This document shows, piece by piece, positions 1 to 9,247 of a stretch of 64,000 bases of DNA. This stretch comes from Pandoraea iniqua. GTDB lineage: Bacteria > Pseudomonadota > Gammaproteobacteria > Burkholderiales > Burkholderiaceae. The stretch lies in assembly GCF_902459685.1 (NCBI RefSeq), contig NZ_CABPSF010000004.1, positions 186,001 to 250,000 of the forward strand. The letters run 5' to 3'. Numbering within the stretch: the stretch's first letter is position 1; the number at the start of each line of letters is the position of its first letter. Both the position numbers and the translations under genes were made by a program. Under the pieces are notes generated by a model that made no database searches, was not told where the DNA came from, and saw nothing but the letters and a program-made list of their open reading frames with translations.

Positions 1-16
1 GGGTGCCGATTTCCCG

Positions 17-22
17 TATAAT
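17..22 (+). promoter_or_regulatory. alaS promoter -10 box
   Basis: A perfect sigma-70 -10 hexamer, TATAAT, lies 64 bases before the alaS ATG. The matching -35 element would fall at or before the window edge, so only half of the promoter can be seen. Confidence 0.55.
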
Positions 23-85
23 CAAAAGTTTGCAAAATATCCCGCCAGGCGCAGCCAGCCCGGCCCCCACGCTCTCAAGCACGCT

Positions 86-2710
86 ATGAAAGTCGCAGAC
101 ATTCGGGAAAAATTTCTTAACTTCTTCGAGTCGAAGGGCCACACGATCGTGCGCTCGTCGAGCCTCGTGCCGTCCAATGACCCCACGCTGCTGTTCACGA
201 ACTCCGGCATGGTGCAGTTCAAGGACGTCTTCCTCGGGCTTGAGACGCGCCCCTACAAGCGAGCGACCACGGCACAGCGCAGCGTGCGCGCCGGCGGCAA
301 GCACAACGATCTGGAGAACGTGGGCTACACCGCCCGTCACCATACGTTCTTCGAGATGCTGGGCAACTTCTCGTTCGGCGACTACTTCAAGCGCGAAGCG
401 ATCCAGTACGCGTGGGAATTGCTGACCACGGTCTACCAGCTCCCCAAGGACAAGCTCTGGGTCACCGTCTATCAGGAAGACGACGAAGCCTACGACATCT
501 GGGCGAAGGAAGTCGGCGTGCCGACCGAGCGCATCATCCGCATCGGCGACAACAAGGGCGCGCGCTACGCGTCGGACAACTTCTGGCAGATGGCCGACAC
601 CGGCCCGTGCGGTCCGTGCTCGGAAATCTTCTTCGACCACGGTGCCGATGTGTGGGGTGGCCCGCCGGGATCGCCGGAAGAAGACGGCGACCGCTACATC
701 GAGATCTGGAATCTCGTGTTCATGCAGTTCAACCGCGACGAGCAGGGCAATATGACGCCGCTGCCCAAGCCGTGCGTTGACACCGGCATGGGGCTGGAGC
801 GCATCGCCGCTGTGCTGCAACACGTGCACAGCAACTACGAAATCGATCTGTTCCAGCACCTGATCAAGGCCGCTGGCCGCGAGACCGGCGTGACCGACCT
901 GAGCGCCAACTCGCTCAAGGTGATCGCCGATCACATTCGCGCGTGCTCGTTCCTGATCGTCGACGGCGTGATTCCGGGCAACGAAGGCCGCGGCTACGTG
1001 CTGCGCCGTATCATCCGCCGCGCGATCCGCCACGGCTACAAGCTCGGCCGCAAGCAACCGTTCTTCTACAAGCTGGTGCCGGATCTGGTGGCCGAGATGG
1101 GCGTGGCCTATCCGGAACTCGCGCAGGCGCAGCAGCGCGTGACCGACGTGCTCAAGCAGGAAGAAGAGCGCTTTGGCGAAACCATCGAGAACGGCATGGA
1201 GATTCTCGAGGGCGCGCTGGCCGATCTGGCCAAGCGCGGCGTGACGACGCTCGACGGCGAACTCGCATTCAAGCTGCACGACACGTATGGCTTCCCGCTC
1301 GATCTGACGGCAGACGTCTGCCGCGAGCGCAGCATCTCGGTCGACGAGGCCGCATTCGACGCCGCCATGGCGCGCCAGCGCGAGCAGGCCCGTGCGGCCG
1401 GCAAGTTCAAGATGGCCACGGCGCTGGAGTACGACGGCGACAAGACGCGCTTCCAAGGTTACGACCGCCTCGCCCTCGAAGGCGCGAAGGTCACGGCGCT
1501 GTATGTCGACGGCACGAGCGTGACGTCGCTCAAGGCCGGCCAGCAGGGCATCGTGGTGCTCGATACCACGCCGTTCTACGCCGAGTCGGGCGGTCAGGTG
1601 GGCGATCAAGGGTTGATCACCACGGCCGGTGCACGTTTCGGAGTGTCTGACACGCAGAAGATTCAGGCCGACGTGTTCGGTCACTATGGCAAGCTCGAAT
1701 CGGGCGAGTTGAAGGTGGGCGAGACGGTGACGGCGCAAGTCGACGCCGTGCGCCGCGCGCGCACCGTGCGCAACCACTCGGCGACTCACCTGATGCACAA
1801 GGCCCTGCGTGAAGTGCTCGGCGGCCACGTGCAGCAGAAGGGCTCGCTGGTCGACGCCGACAAGACGCGTTTCGACTTCGCCCATAACGCAGCGATGACC
1901 GCCGACGACATTCGTCGCGTGGAAGACATCGTCAACGCGGAAGTGCTGGCCAATGCGCCGGTGCAGGCTGCGCTGATGTCGTTCGACGACGCGGTCAAGG
2001 GCGGGGCGATGGCCCTGTTCGGCGAGAAGTACGGCGACGAAGTGCGCGTGCTCGACATCGGTTCGTCGCGCGAACTGTGCGGTGGTACGCACGTGGCGCG
2101 TACGGGCGATATCGGCCTGTTCAAGATCGTGATGGAAGGCGGTGTTGCTGCCGGTATCCGCCGCGTGGAAGCGATCACCGGCGACAACTCGGTGCGCTTC
2201 GTGCAGAAGCTCGACGATCAGGTGAATGAAGCCGCTGCGGCACTCAAGACGCAGCCGGCCGAACTGACGCCGCGTATCGCGCAGGTGCAGGAACAGGTGA
2301 AGTCGCTCGAGAAGGAACTCGCCGCGCTCAAGTCGAAGCTTGCTTCGAGCCAAGGCGACGAACTGGTCGAGCAGGCGGTGGACGTCAATGGCCTGAAGGT
2401 GCTGGCCGCGCAACTCGAAGGCGCTGACGCCAAGACGCTGCGCGAGACGATGGACAAGCTCAAGGACAAGCTCAAGAGCGCAGCCATCGTGCTGGCTGCC
2501 GTCGAAGGCGGGAAGGTCAGCCTGATCGCGGGCGTGACGGCGGATGCCACGGGCAAGGTCAAGGCGGGCGAGCTGGTCAACTTTGTGGCCCAGCAGGTGG
2601 GCGGCAAGGGCGGTGGCCGTCCCGACATGGCACAGGCGGGCGGTACCGACCCGTCGCAACTGCCGCAGGCGCTTGCCGGCGTGCAGGGCTGGGTGGCCGG
2701 CAAGCTGTAA
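86..2710 (+). CDS. alaS: Alanine--tRNA ligase
   Basis: Cytoplasmic class II aminoacyl-tRNA synthetase that charges tRNA-Ala and edits mischarged Ser and Gly. The 874 residues match the usual length of about 875. The N-terminal catalytic core carries the conserved [17 protein letters not shown] stretch near residues 92-110. The editing domain has the zinc-binding HSATH pair (H564, H568) and CGGTH (C665, H669), essentially the Escherichia coli numbering. A C-terminal coiled coil leads into a glycine-rich DHHA1-type end ([15 protein letters not shown]). The ATG at 86 gives the family N-terminus ([14 protein letters not shown]). The gene appears monocistronic: a TATAAT lies upstream and a hairpin follows the stop. 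All key residues are present, so the identification is secure. Confidence 0.98.
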   Translation: MKVADIREKFLNFFESKGHTIVRSSSLVPSNDPTLLFTNSGMVQFKDVFLGLETRPYKRATTAQRSVRAGGKHNDLENVGYTARHHTFFEMLGNFSFGDYFKREAIQYAWELLTTVYQLPKDKLWVTVYQEDDEAYDIWAKEVGVPTERIIRIGDNKGARYASDNFWQMADTGPCGPCSEIFFDHGADVWGGPPGSPEEDGDRYIEIWNLVFMQFNRDEQGNMTPLPKPCVDTGMGLERIAAVLQHVHSNYEIDLFQHLIKAAGRETGVTDLSANSLKVIADHIRACSFLIVDGVIPGNEGRGYVLRRIIRRAIRHGYKLGRKQPFFYKLVPDLVAEMGVAYPELAQAQQRVTDVLKQEEERFGETIENGMEILEGALADLAKRGVTTLDGELAFKLHDTYGFPLDLTADVCRERSISVDEAAFDAAMARQREQARAAGKFKMATALEYDGDKTRFQGYDRLALEGAKVTALYVDGTSVTSLKAGQQGIVVLDTTPFYAESGGQVGDQGLITTAGARFGVSDTQKIQADVFGHYGKLESGELKVGETVTAQVDAVRRARTVRNHSATHLMHKALREVLGGHVQQKGSLVDADKTRFDFAHNAAMTADDIRRVEDIVNAEVLANAPVQAALMSFDDAVKGGAMALFGEKYGDEVRVLDIGSSRELCGGTHVARTGDIGLFKIVMEGGVAAGIRRVEAITGDNSVRFVQKLDDQVNEAAAALKTQPAELTPRIAQVQEQVKSLEKELAALKSKLASSQGDELVEQAVDVNGLKVLAAQLEGADAKTLRETMDKLKDKLKSAAIVLAAVEGGKVSLIAGVTADATGKVKAGELVNFVAQQVGGKGGGRPDMAQAGGTDPSQLPQALAGVQGWVAGKL

Positions 2711-2801
2711 TGCCGGTGTGACATCGAGGCGTGCGGCGGCGCTGGCAGTACAGTTGCCGCCACGTACGCCCCGGCTGTCATTCGCCCGGCAGGTGGTTTT
2801 C

Positions 2802-2830
2802 GCAAACGCGCGCTTCGGCGCGCGTTTTGC
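2802..2830 (+). terminator. Rho-independent-type terminator after alaS
   Basis: A GC-rich stem (GCAAACGCGCGC paired with GCGCGCGTTTTGC, one bulged T) closed by a TTCG tetraloop starts 92 bases after the alaS stop. The T-run is short and lies inside the 3' arm, so strength is uncertain. Confidence 0.6.
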
Positions 2831-2842
2831 ATGGGGGTGTCG

Positions 2843-2877
2843 ATTGCACAGCAATTGCATATCGAGTGCATATCGAT
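2843..2877. repeat. Inverted repeat plus 11-bp direct repeat (possible operator)
   Basis: The 351-base gap between alaS and the MFS gene holds no gene. Besides the terminator it contains the inverted repeat ATTGC-ACA-GCAAT (2843-2855), followed immediately by two abutting 11-bp copies, TGCATATCGAG and TGCATATCGAT. Such a cluster upstream of an efflux-type gene could be a regulator-binding site. This is inference; no regulator gene is adjacent. Confidence 0.35.
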
Positions 2878-3061
2878 TGCCCCTGATGGCTTAGGGGAAC
2901 AATCGCTTCCCGTGATGTTTTCCATGTAAAGTATTCGGCACGATAGTGGGCATCGATGTGAGCGGATAGCGCTGACTGAGCCTGCGTGCACCGATTCGCG
3001 CTTTTCGGACTGCACATCTTCCGAGCCCCCTGATACGCCCGTTCGCGGGTTAGCCAACGCC

Positions 3062-4300
3062 ATGTCAGCCACACTCGCCGATTCCGCCCGACCTGCCTCG
3101 TCGCATCAACCGTCGCCGGAACGCGCGGCTTGGCGCATCGCGCTGTCATGCATGCTCGCGTTGTCGATCGCGATGGGCATCGGCCGCTTTGCCTTCACGC
3201 CGATGCTGCCGCTCATGCTGCACGAGCACCTCGTCGACATTCAGCACGGCAGTTGGCTCGCATCGCTCAATTACGCCGGCTATTTCATCGGCGCACTCTC
3301 GTGCATGTGGCTGCGCTTCACGCCGACGTTCCTGATTCGTTTTGCCCTTGCGGCCACGGTCGTGCTCACACTCGCCATGGGGCTGCTGGAATCGTTTGTG
3401 GTGTGGGCGATCGTGCGCACACTGGCGGGTGTGATGAGCGCGTGGGCGATGGTGTTCTCGGCAGGCTGGGGCTTCCGCAAGCTGGGCGAGTTGCGCATGC
3501 CGAGCTTGGGCGGGGTGATCTTCGCGGGGCCGGGGGCGGGCATCGTGGTGACCGGCTTGCTGGCGAATGTGAACAGCGCATTCGGCTGGCCCGCACGCGG
3601 TGGATGGTTGCTGTGCGGTGTGCTCGCGCTGGTGTTACTGGCGGTGATCTGGCGCACGTTTGTCGCCGATGCGCCCGCCGCCACCAAGCCGGAGGGCGAT
3701 GCCGCCGCTCACGCAGCGCCGCATGCCGTGAATCACGGCAGTGGCGAGAACGTGATTCCGATCACGGTGTTCTACAGCTTTGCCGGGTTCGGCTACATCA
3801 TTACCGCGACCTTCCTGCCGGTGATTGCGCGTCACGCGCTGCCCGGTTCGCCGTGGCCCGATCTGTTTTTCCCGCTGCTCGGATTGATGGTGATCCCCGG
3901 GGCGATTATCGGCGCGCGTGCGCCTGTGTCGTGGGATAACCGTCTGTTGCTCGCCGCCTGCTACGTCATGCAGGGGCTGGGCGTGGGCATCGGGATCGTC
4001 TTGCCGAACGTGGTGGGCTTCGCGTTGGGCAGCGTGCTCGTGGGCCTGCCGTTCACGGCGATCACGGTCTATACCGTGCGCGAATGCCGCCGGCTGCGTG
4101 GGGACAATGCCAATGGTCTGATCGGACTCGTGACGGCATCCTACGGCATCGGGCAGATCGTCGGGCCGCTGGTGGCGGCACCGCTGGTCGAGACGACCGG
4201 CAGCTTCACGGCAGCGCTGTTGTGCGCGACCGCCGTGCTCGCGCTCGGCGCCGTCGGCTTCGTCTGGGACTGGCGGCGCTCGCTCGAACGCGCCCCCTGA
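3062..4300 (+). CDS. YbfB/YjiJ-family MFS transporter
   Basis: Inner-membrane major facilitator superfamily carrier of 412 residues with about twelve hydrophobic segments. The first membrane segment carries MGIGRFAFTPMLPLM, typical of the YbfB/YjiJ group. A hydrophilic, His- and Ala-rich loop near residues 200-225 separates the two six-helix halves. Substrate cannot be read from the sequence; members of the group are uncharacterised or thought to export small metabolites. The ATG at 3062 directly precedes a plausible cytoplasmic tail. The aldolase-like gene starts 59 bases after the stop on the same strand, so the two may be co-transcribed. Confidence 0.88.
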   Translation: MSATLADSARPASSHQPSPERAAWRIALSCMLALSIAMGIGRFAFTPMLPLMLHEHLVDIQHGSWLASLNYAGYFIGALSCMWLRFTPTFLIRFALAATVVLTLAMGLLESFVVWAIVRTLAGVMSAWAMVFSAGWGFRKLGELRMPSLGGVIFAGPGAGIVVTGLLANVNSAFGWPARGGWLLCGVLALVLLAVIWRTFVADAPAATKPEGDAAAHAAPHAVNHGSGENVIPITVFYSFAGFGYIITATFLPVIARHALPGSPWPDLFFPLLGLMVIPGAIIGARAPVSWDNRLLLAACYVMQGLGVGIGIVLPNVVGFALGSVLVGLPFTAITVYTVRECRRLRGDNANGLIGLVTASYGIGQIVGPLVAAPLVETTGSFTAALLCATAVLALGAVGFVWDWRRSLERAP

Positions 4301-4359
4301 GTTCGCTCTTGAGTCCGCCTCTTGAGCGGCGCATCCCTCTTTGTGCAGGAGCATTTCAC

Positions 4360-5130
4360 ATGGCTTTTACATTGCAGGCGGGCCGCAAGGCCGCCACGGG
4401 CATGAGCGACGCCGAGCAGCGCATGCGTGTCGACCTCGCGGCATGCTACCGGCTCGTGGCGATGCACGGCTGGGACGATCTCATCTACACCCATATCTCG
4501 GCCATGGTGCCCGGCGAGCCCGGGCATTTTCTGATCAATCCGTTCGGACTGGCGTTCGATGAAGTGACGGCGTCGAATCTCGTGAAGATCACGATGGACG
4601 GCGAGATTGTCGGCGACAGCGAGCATCCCGTAAATGTCACCGGCTTTGCGCTGCACGGCGCGGTGCATGCGGCGCGCCCGGATGCGGTTTGCGTCATGCA
4701 TCTGCACAACACGGCGGGCATCGCGGTCTCGATTCAGCCGCACGGCCTGCTGCCGATCTCGCAGCACGCGCTGCGTTTTCATGAGCGGATCGGCTATCAC
4801 GACTACGAGGGTCTGGCGTTTTCGCCGTCGGAGGGCGAGCGTCTGGTGGCATCGCTCGGGGCGTATCCGGCGATGCTGCTGCGCAATCACGGCACGCTCA
4901 CGGTCGGGCGCACGGTCGCGGAGGCGTTCGTATTGATGGCCACCCTGATCAAAGCCTGCGAGATTCAGTTGCAGGCGCTCGTGGGTGGTGCGCCGCCCTA
5001 TTTGCCGAGCGCCGCGGTGCAGGACAAGACGGCCGTGCAGCTCGAAGACGGCGGTGCCATCGAAGGCGAGATGGAGTGGCCCGCATTGCTGCGCAAACTC
5101 GATAGAATGGACAGCTCGTTTCGAGACTGA
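4360..5130 (+). CDS. Class II aldolase/adducin family protein
   Basis: Predicted cytoplasmic, metal-dependent aldolase or decarboxylase of the AraD/FucA/adducin fold, 256 residues. Likely metal ligands are the two histidines of VMHLHNTAG and the later histidine of LLRNHGTL, spaced as in L-fuculose-phosphate aldolase. The open frame runs far upstream into the MFS gene, but ATG 4360 is the correct start: CAGGAG lies at 4346-4351 and the family N-terminus begins here. It shares a strand with a tautomerase gene 80 bases downstream, suggesting a small catabolic unit with the upstream carrier. The substrate is unknown; the closest relatives are generic class II aldolases. Confidence 0.88.
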   Translation: MAFTLQAGRKAATGMSDAEQRMRVDLAACYRLVAMHGWDDLIYTHISAMVPGEPGHFLINPFGLAFDEVTASNLVKITMDGEIVGDSEHPVNVTGFALHGAVHAARPDAVCVMHLHNTAGIAVSIQPHGLLPISQHALRFHERIGYHDYEGLAFSPSEGERLVASLGAYPAMLLRNHGTLTVGRTVAEAFVLMATLIKACEIQLQALVGGAPPYLPSAAVQDKTAVQLEDGGAIEGEMEWPALLRKLDRMDSSFRD

Positions 5131-5210
5131 TGGCAACGTATTGCTGCGGTTGCAGCGAGTCGCCTCGGATCTGAGCGAGTCACGACAACAACATCAGGAG
5201 AGAGATAGCA

Positions 5211-5405
5211 ATGCCTACGTTTCACGTCGAGTTGTTCGAAGGCCGTACGGTCGATCAAAAGCGCGCATTCGTGAAGGCCGTGACCGCCGCCGCGGTCGAG
5301 ACCCTCGGTTGCTCGCCGGAATCGGTCGACATCATCATTACCGACACCAAACGCGAGAACTGGGCCACGGGCGGCACGCTCTGGTCGGACCCGCGTCCCG
5401 AGTAA
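5211..5405 (+). CDS. 4-oxalocrotonate tautomerase family enzyme
   Basis: Small cytoplasmic tautomerase of 64 residues, the normal length for the 4-OT family. The sequence starts Met-Pro, so after methionine removal Pro1 would be the catalytic base that moves protons between enol and keto forms. These enzymes form hexamers from such short chains. A good ribosome site (CAGGAGAG, 5195-5202) precedes ATG 5211. The gene follows the class II aldolase with an 80-base gap, which suggests they process a shared 2-keto or enol intermediate. Family assignment is firm; the physiological substrate is not known. Confidence 0.9.
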   Translation: MPTFHVELFEGRTVDQKRAFVKAVTAAAVETLGCSPESVDIIITDTKRENWATGGTLWSDPRPE

Positions 5406-5468
5406 GCCGGCCGTAGCGCCCAAGGTCGGGGGTCGACCGGCGATCCCCGTTGTATTGAAGAGGTCGTC

Positions 5469-6605
5469 ATGTCGCAACACCCCGCCAATTCCACGAATTC
5501 CTCACTTTCCGCCAGCGCCGCAACGCCTGCCGCAGCGCACGCTACCCACGCATCGCAGGACGTGCCGCAGCACTTCGCCTCGGATAACTACGCGGGCATC
5601 TGCCCAGAGGCGCTGCACTATCTCACCGAAGCCAACGCCAGCGGTCACGAAGTGGCCTACGGCGACGACACGTGGACGCAACGCGTCTGCGACGGTGTGC
5701 GCACGCTGTTCGATACCGATTGCGAGGTGTTCTTCGTCTTCAACGGCACAGCAGCCAATTCACTGGCGCTGGCATCGCTCTCGCAGTCGTATCACTCGGT
5801 CATCTGCCATGAACTGGCGCACGTCGAGACGGATGAGTGCGGGGGCCCGGAATTCTTCTCCAACGGCGCCAAGCTGCTGACGGCGCGCGGGCGCGAGAAC
5901 GACGGCAAGCTCACGCCGGAAGCGGTCGAGTCGGTGATCAACCGGCGCTCGGATATTCACTTCCCGAAGCCCAAGGTGGTCACGCTCACGCAGGCTACGG
6001 AAGTCGGCACGGTGTATTCGGTCGATGAAGTCAAAGCGATTGCAGCGGTCGCGAAGCGGCGCAACCTGCGCGTGCATATGGACGGTGCGCGGTTCGCGAA
6101 TGCTGTCGCAACGCTGGGCTGCCATCCGGGCGATGTGACATGGCGCGCCGGGGTCGACGTGCTGTGCTTTGGCGGTACCAAGAACGGGTTGCCGGTCGGC
6201 GAAGCGGTGGTGTTCTTCAACCGCGCGCTGGCGGAAGATTTCGCCTATCGGGTGAAACAGGCCGGTCAGTTGGCGTCGAAGATGCGCTTTATTTCCGCGC
6301 CGTGGCTGGGCATGCTCGAAAACGATGTCTGGTTGCGCAACGCGCGGCACGCGAACGCGATGGCGCAGTTGCTCGCCGAGCGCATTCGCGACGTGCCGGG
6401 CGTCTCGATCATGTTCGAGACGCAGGCCAACGCGGTGTTTGCCGAGCTGCCGCTGCACGTGATCGAAGCGCTGCGCGCCAAGAGGTGGAAGTTCTACACG
6501 TTCATCGGTGCAGGCGGTTGCCGCTTCATGTGCGCATGGGATACGCGTGCGGAGACGGTCGAGCGTTTGGCGGCCGATATTCGGGCGCTGAGTGCGACGA
6601 GATAA
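5469..6605 (+). CDS. ltaE: Low-specificity threonine aldolase (PLP-dependent)
   Basis: Cytoplasmic PLP enzyme that splits L-threonine or L-allo-threonine to glycine and acetaldehyde. The 378 residues include about 36 extra Ser/Ala-rich N-terminal residues before the conserved start of the fold (FASDNYAGICPEAL). The PLP-binding lysine is K238 in CFGGTKNG. An aspartate-containing MDGARFANA segment lies upstream, as expected for fold-type I aldolases. A GAAGAGG motif lies before ATG 5469. Its stop codon sits inside the first copy of a 14-bp tandem repeat. It converges with the chloride channel gene. Stereospecificity (L-threo versus low-specificity) cannot be fixed from sequence alone. Confidence 0.9.
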   Translation: MSQHPANSTNSSLSASAATPAAAHATHASQDVPQHFASDNYAGICPEALHYLTEANASGHEVAYGDDTWTQRVCDGVRTLFDTDCEVFFVFNGTAANSLALASLSQSYHSVICHELAHVETDECGGPEFFSNGAKLLTARGRENDGKLTPEAVESVINRRSDIHFPKPKVVTLTQATEVGTVYSVDEVKAIAAVAKRRNLRVHMDGARFANAVATLGCHPGDVTWRAGVDVLCFGGTKNGLPVGEAVVFFNRALAEDFAYRVKQAGQLASKMRFISAPWLGMLENDVWLRNARHANAMAQLLAERIRDVPGVSIMFETQANAVFAELPLHVIEALRAKRWKFYTFIGAGGCRFMCAWDTRAETVERLAADIRALSATR

Positions 6606-6662
6606 CTGCGGCGAGATAACTGCGGCGGGATAGCTGCTGAGGGATAGCTGCTGAGGGATAAC
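6600..6662. repeat. 14-bp tandem repeat between convergent genes
   Basis: Four consecutive 14-base units (two AGATAACTGCGGCG, then two GGATAGCTGCTGAG) are followed by a partial fifth (GGATAAC). The ltaE stop TAA lies in unit one. The pattern of two identical pairs suggests successive duplications. Confidence 0.85.
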
Positions 6663-6706
6663 CGGGAAAGGCGGCTGGACCGGGGTGTGCGCCCCGGCCC
6701 GGTTGT

Positions 6707-8101
6707 TCAAGCCTTCGGTGTCGCCGGCGTCGCGGGCATCTCCGGCGTGAGAAACCGGTGCGCGAGCGTGTGATAGAACGATGGCGAGAACGCCTTCGAG
6801 ACTTGCGTGGCGAGCAACGCAACGGCCATCAGCGGGATGACCATCTGGTGGCCGTCGATCATCTCCATGACGATCACGAACGACGTGATCGGCGATTGCG
6901 TCACTGCCGCCAGATAACCCACCATGCACAGCGCAGCCATCGCGGGCAATGGCACCACCGCCGTGACGTGCGACATCACGTTGCCCAGTCCCGCGCCGAT
7001 CGCGAGCGACGGGGCAAAGATACCGCCCGGAATTCCCGACAGATACGACACCGACAACGCGCCGAATTTCAGCAGCGCGTAGAGCGGCGAGAGCGCTTCG
7101 TGCGATTCGAGCAGCCCGCGTGCTTCGGCATAGCCGCTGCCGAACGTGGTGCCGCCGGAGACGATGCCGATCACGGCGATCACGACGCCGCACAGGAAGG
7201 CAAATCGCACCGGATGCGCGCGGCGCATGCCGACCAGCGACGCAGGCATCCAGCGAGGCACGTTGAGCATCAGCCAGCAGAACGCGCCGCCTGCAACACC
7301 GGTCAGCAGGCTCGCACCGATCAGCACCGGGATCAGCGTCCAATGGAATTCGCTGATCGCCTTGATTTGGCCGAAATAGAGATAGTTGCCCTGCAAGCCC
7401 AGCGCCACCACCCCGGAGAAGATGATCGCGGTGATCAACGTGCCGCTGTTGCGCGCGACAAAACTGCGGCTCAATTCCTCGATGGCGAAGACCACCCCGG
7501 CGAGCGGCGTGTTGAAGGCTGCCGCGAGCCCGGCCGCCGCGCCTGCCAGCGTCAACTGCCGTTCAATATGGGCGCTGCTGCGGCGGTAGCCGCGTCGCAT
7601 CGCATACATGAGCGAGGCGCCGATCTGCACCGTCGGGCCTTCGCGTCCGATCGTGAAGCCGCACAGGATGCCGAGAAACGAGATCGCGATCTTGCCGAAC
7701 ATGATGCGCAGCGTCAGCAGCGACCGGGAGAGGCGGCCGTCCTGAAGCGTGGCGATGACCTGCGGAATGCCGCTGCCTTCCGAGCCTTTGAAGAACTTCT
7801 GCGTCAGCCAGATGGCGAGCGCCGCGCCCAAGGGCGTCACGATGAGTGGCAGCCAGAAGCCGTGCGCCAACATGCGTTGAAACAACTCGAAGCCGAAATC
7901 GACCAGCTTCGCATAGGCCACCGACACCAGACCGACGAGCACCGCGCCCAGCCAGAACACGCCGTAGTTGTGCCACAGACGGCGCGACCGATGGGCGCCG
8001 GTGCGTGCGATTCTCACCGGCAGCGAGGCCGCAGGTGGCACGCTGGATGGCGCGCTGGGGGGCGGTGACGACGCCTCGGAAGCGGGGGGAGTGTCTGACA
8101 C
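6707..8101 (-). CDS. ClC-family chloride channel/antiporter
   Basis: Inner-membrane ClC protein of 464 residues. The selectivity-filter motifs are visible: GSGIP at residues 109-113 and GREGP at 152-156, whose glutamate is the external gate. A pair of glutamates (E208-E209, in FAIEEL) occupies the position of the internal proton glutamate of the E. coli ClcA antiporter, so Cl-/H+ exchange is more likely than a passive channel. No cytoplasmic CBS domains follow, as is usual in bacteria. A Pro/Ser-rich N-terminal tail of about 40 residues precedes the first helix. The start is GTG with no clear ribosome site, so the exact N-terminus is uncertain. Acid-stress chloride exchange is the known role of relatives. 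Confidence 0.92.
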   Translation of the reverse strand: MSDTPPASEASSPPPSAPSSVPPAASLPVRIARTGAHRSRRLWHNYGVFWLGAVLVGLVSVAYAKLVDFGFELFQRMLAHGFWLPLIVTPLGAALAIWLTQKFFKGSEGSGIPQVIATLQDGRLSRSLLTLRIMFGKIAISFLGILCGFTIGREGPTVQIGASLMYAMRRGYRRSSAHIERQLTLAGAAAGLAAAFNTPLAGVVFAIEELSRSFVARNSGTLITAIIFSGVVALGLQGNYLYFGQIKAISEFHWTLIPVLIGASLLTGVAGGAFCWLMLNVPRWMPASLVGMRRAHPVRFAFLCGVVIAVIGIVSGGTTFGSGYAEARGLLESHEALSPLYALLKFGALSVSYLSGIPGGIFAPSLAIGAGLGNVMSHVTAVVPLPAMAALCMVGYLAAVTQSPITSFVIVMEMIDGHQMVIPLMAVALLATQVSKAFSPSFYHTLAHRFLTPEMPATPATPKA

Positions 8102-8243
8102 GGGGCGGGGGTAAATATTGAAAGACGTCGGCCGATTATACGCTTCGGATTTCGGGACAACGGCCCGCTACGTCCCGGAAATTAGCGAATGTGCAGCGCG
8201 TCATGAGTTCATTTAAGATATTCGGATTCGCTGAAGAACGATC

Positions 8244-8774
8244 ATGAACGAACTCACTTTTTGTCCCCGCTGTGCCTCCCCGCTCGACTCACGTGATGTT
8301 GCCGGGCGCATTCGCCGGGCATGTCCCGATACGGCTTGTGCCTTCGTCCACTGGGATAACCCGCTGCCGGTCGTGGCCGGTCTCGTCGAGTATCGCGGAC
8401 AGATTCTGCTGGCCCGCAATGCCGCGTGGACGGAGGGCATGTTCGCGCTGATCACCGGGTTTCTCGAGCGCGATGAAACGCCCGAAGACGGTATCCGCCG
8501 CGAGATCAAGGAAGAGACCAATCTCGAAACCGATGCGATTTCGCTGCTCGGCGTCTACGAATTCATGCGCAAGAACGAGCTGATCATCGCCTATCACGCG
8601 GTGTGCGATGGCGACATTCTTCTCTCGGAAGAGCTCGCGGAATTCCGTCTGGTCGCGCCGGAGCAAGTGCGGCCGTGGCCCGCAGGCACGGGGCACGCGG
8701 TGGCGGAATGGCTGCGGCGGCGTAATCTGCCGGTCGAATACGTGGAGTCGGCACGCTTGTCGATTGCCGGCTGA
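8244..8774 (+). CDS. Nudix hydrolase with N-terminal zinc ribbon
   Basis: Cytoplasmic pyrophosphohydrolase of 176 residues. Four cysteines (C7, C10, C27, C32) form a likely zinc ribbon, as in NudC-type NADH pyrophosphatases. The Nudix box spans about residues 72-94 (G-x5-E-x7-REIKEET); the usual glycine after the EE pair is threonine. The protein is shorter than NudC (about 260) and lacks its N-terminal domain, so it is a NudC-like Nudix hydrolase of unknown substrate, perhaps NADH or a related dinucleotide. It stands alone between the divergent ClC gene and tusA. Confidence 0.88.
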   Translation: MNELTFCPRCASPLDSRDVAGRIRRACPDTACAFVHWDNPLPVVAGLVEYRGQILLARNAAWTEGMFALITGFLERDETPEDGIRREIKEETNLETDAISLLGVYEFMRKNELIIAYHAVCDGDILLSEELAEFRLVAPEQVRPWPAGTGHAVAEWLRRRNLPVEYVESARLSIAG

Positions 8775-8876
8775 GATTGCGCATCACAGTCTGCGCACGG
8801 CGACTACGGTAGAATCGACGTTTCCGGGCCACGCCCGGCAGAAAATACGAATGAGACCGACAAGAGGGACATGAGC

Positions 8877-9104
8877 ATGGAATTCCAGAAAGAAGTCGAC
8901 GCACGCGGCCTGAATTGCCCGCTGCCGATTTTGCGCGCCAAGAAGGCACTCGCCGACATGCAGAGCGGTGAAGTCCTGCGCATCGTGGCGACCGACCCGG
9001 GTTCGGCGCGTGACTTCGCTGCCTTCGCGAAACAAACCGGCAACGAGTTGCTCGAATCGCGTGAAGAAGAAAAGACCTTCTACTTCCTGATGCGCCGCCG
9101 TTAA
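8877..9104 (+). CDS. tusA: TusA-family sulfurtransferase
   Basis: Small cytoplasmic sulfur-carrier protein of the TusA/SirA family, 75 residues from this start. The sulfur-carrying cysteine is C14 in GLNCPLPIL, the family signature. TusA passes persulfide sulfur to tRNA thiolation or other acceptors. Two ATG codons lie six bases apart (8871 and 8877). An AGAGGG ribosome site at 8863-8868 is 8 bases from the second but only 2 from the first, so 8877 is preferred. A strong hairpin follows the gene. A YeeE/YedE transporter, a frequent partner of TusA-like proteins, lies about 9 kb away rather than adjacent. Confidence 0.93.
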   Translation: MEFQKEVDARGLNCPLPILRAKKALADMQSGEVLRIVATDPGSARDFAAFAKQTGNELLESREEEKTFYFLMRRR

Positions 9105-9149
9105 GCGGCAACCGCCGCGCCATCCAGCAATCTCAGGCGCAGCAGGCAC

Positions 9150-9182
9150 AAAAAAGCCGACGGACATGCCGTCGGCTTTTTC
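9150..9182. terminator. Bidirectional terminator between tusA and galU
   Basis: Perfect 8-bp stem GCCGACGG/CCGTCGGC with a 5-base loop, flanked by an A-run on the left and a T-run on the right. It can therefore end transcription from both tusA and galU, which converge here. Confidence 0.9.
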
Positions 9183-9247
9183 ATTGGTGCTGATCCTGCC
9201 GGTGACCTTGCTGATAGCGCCTCACCGGCTCAGACCCTGCACACACC

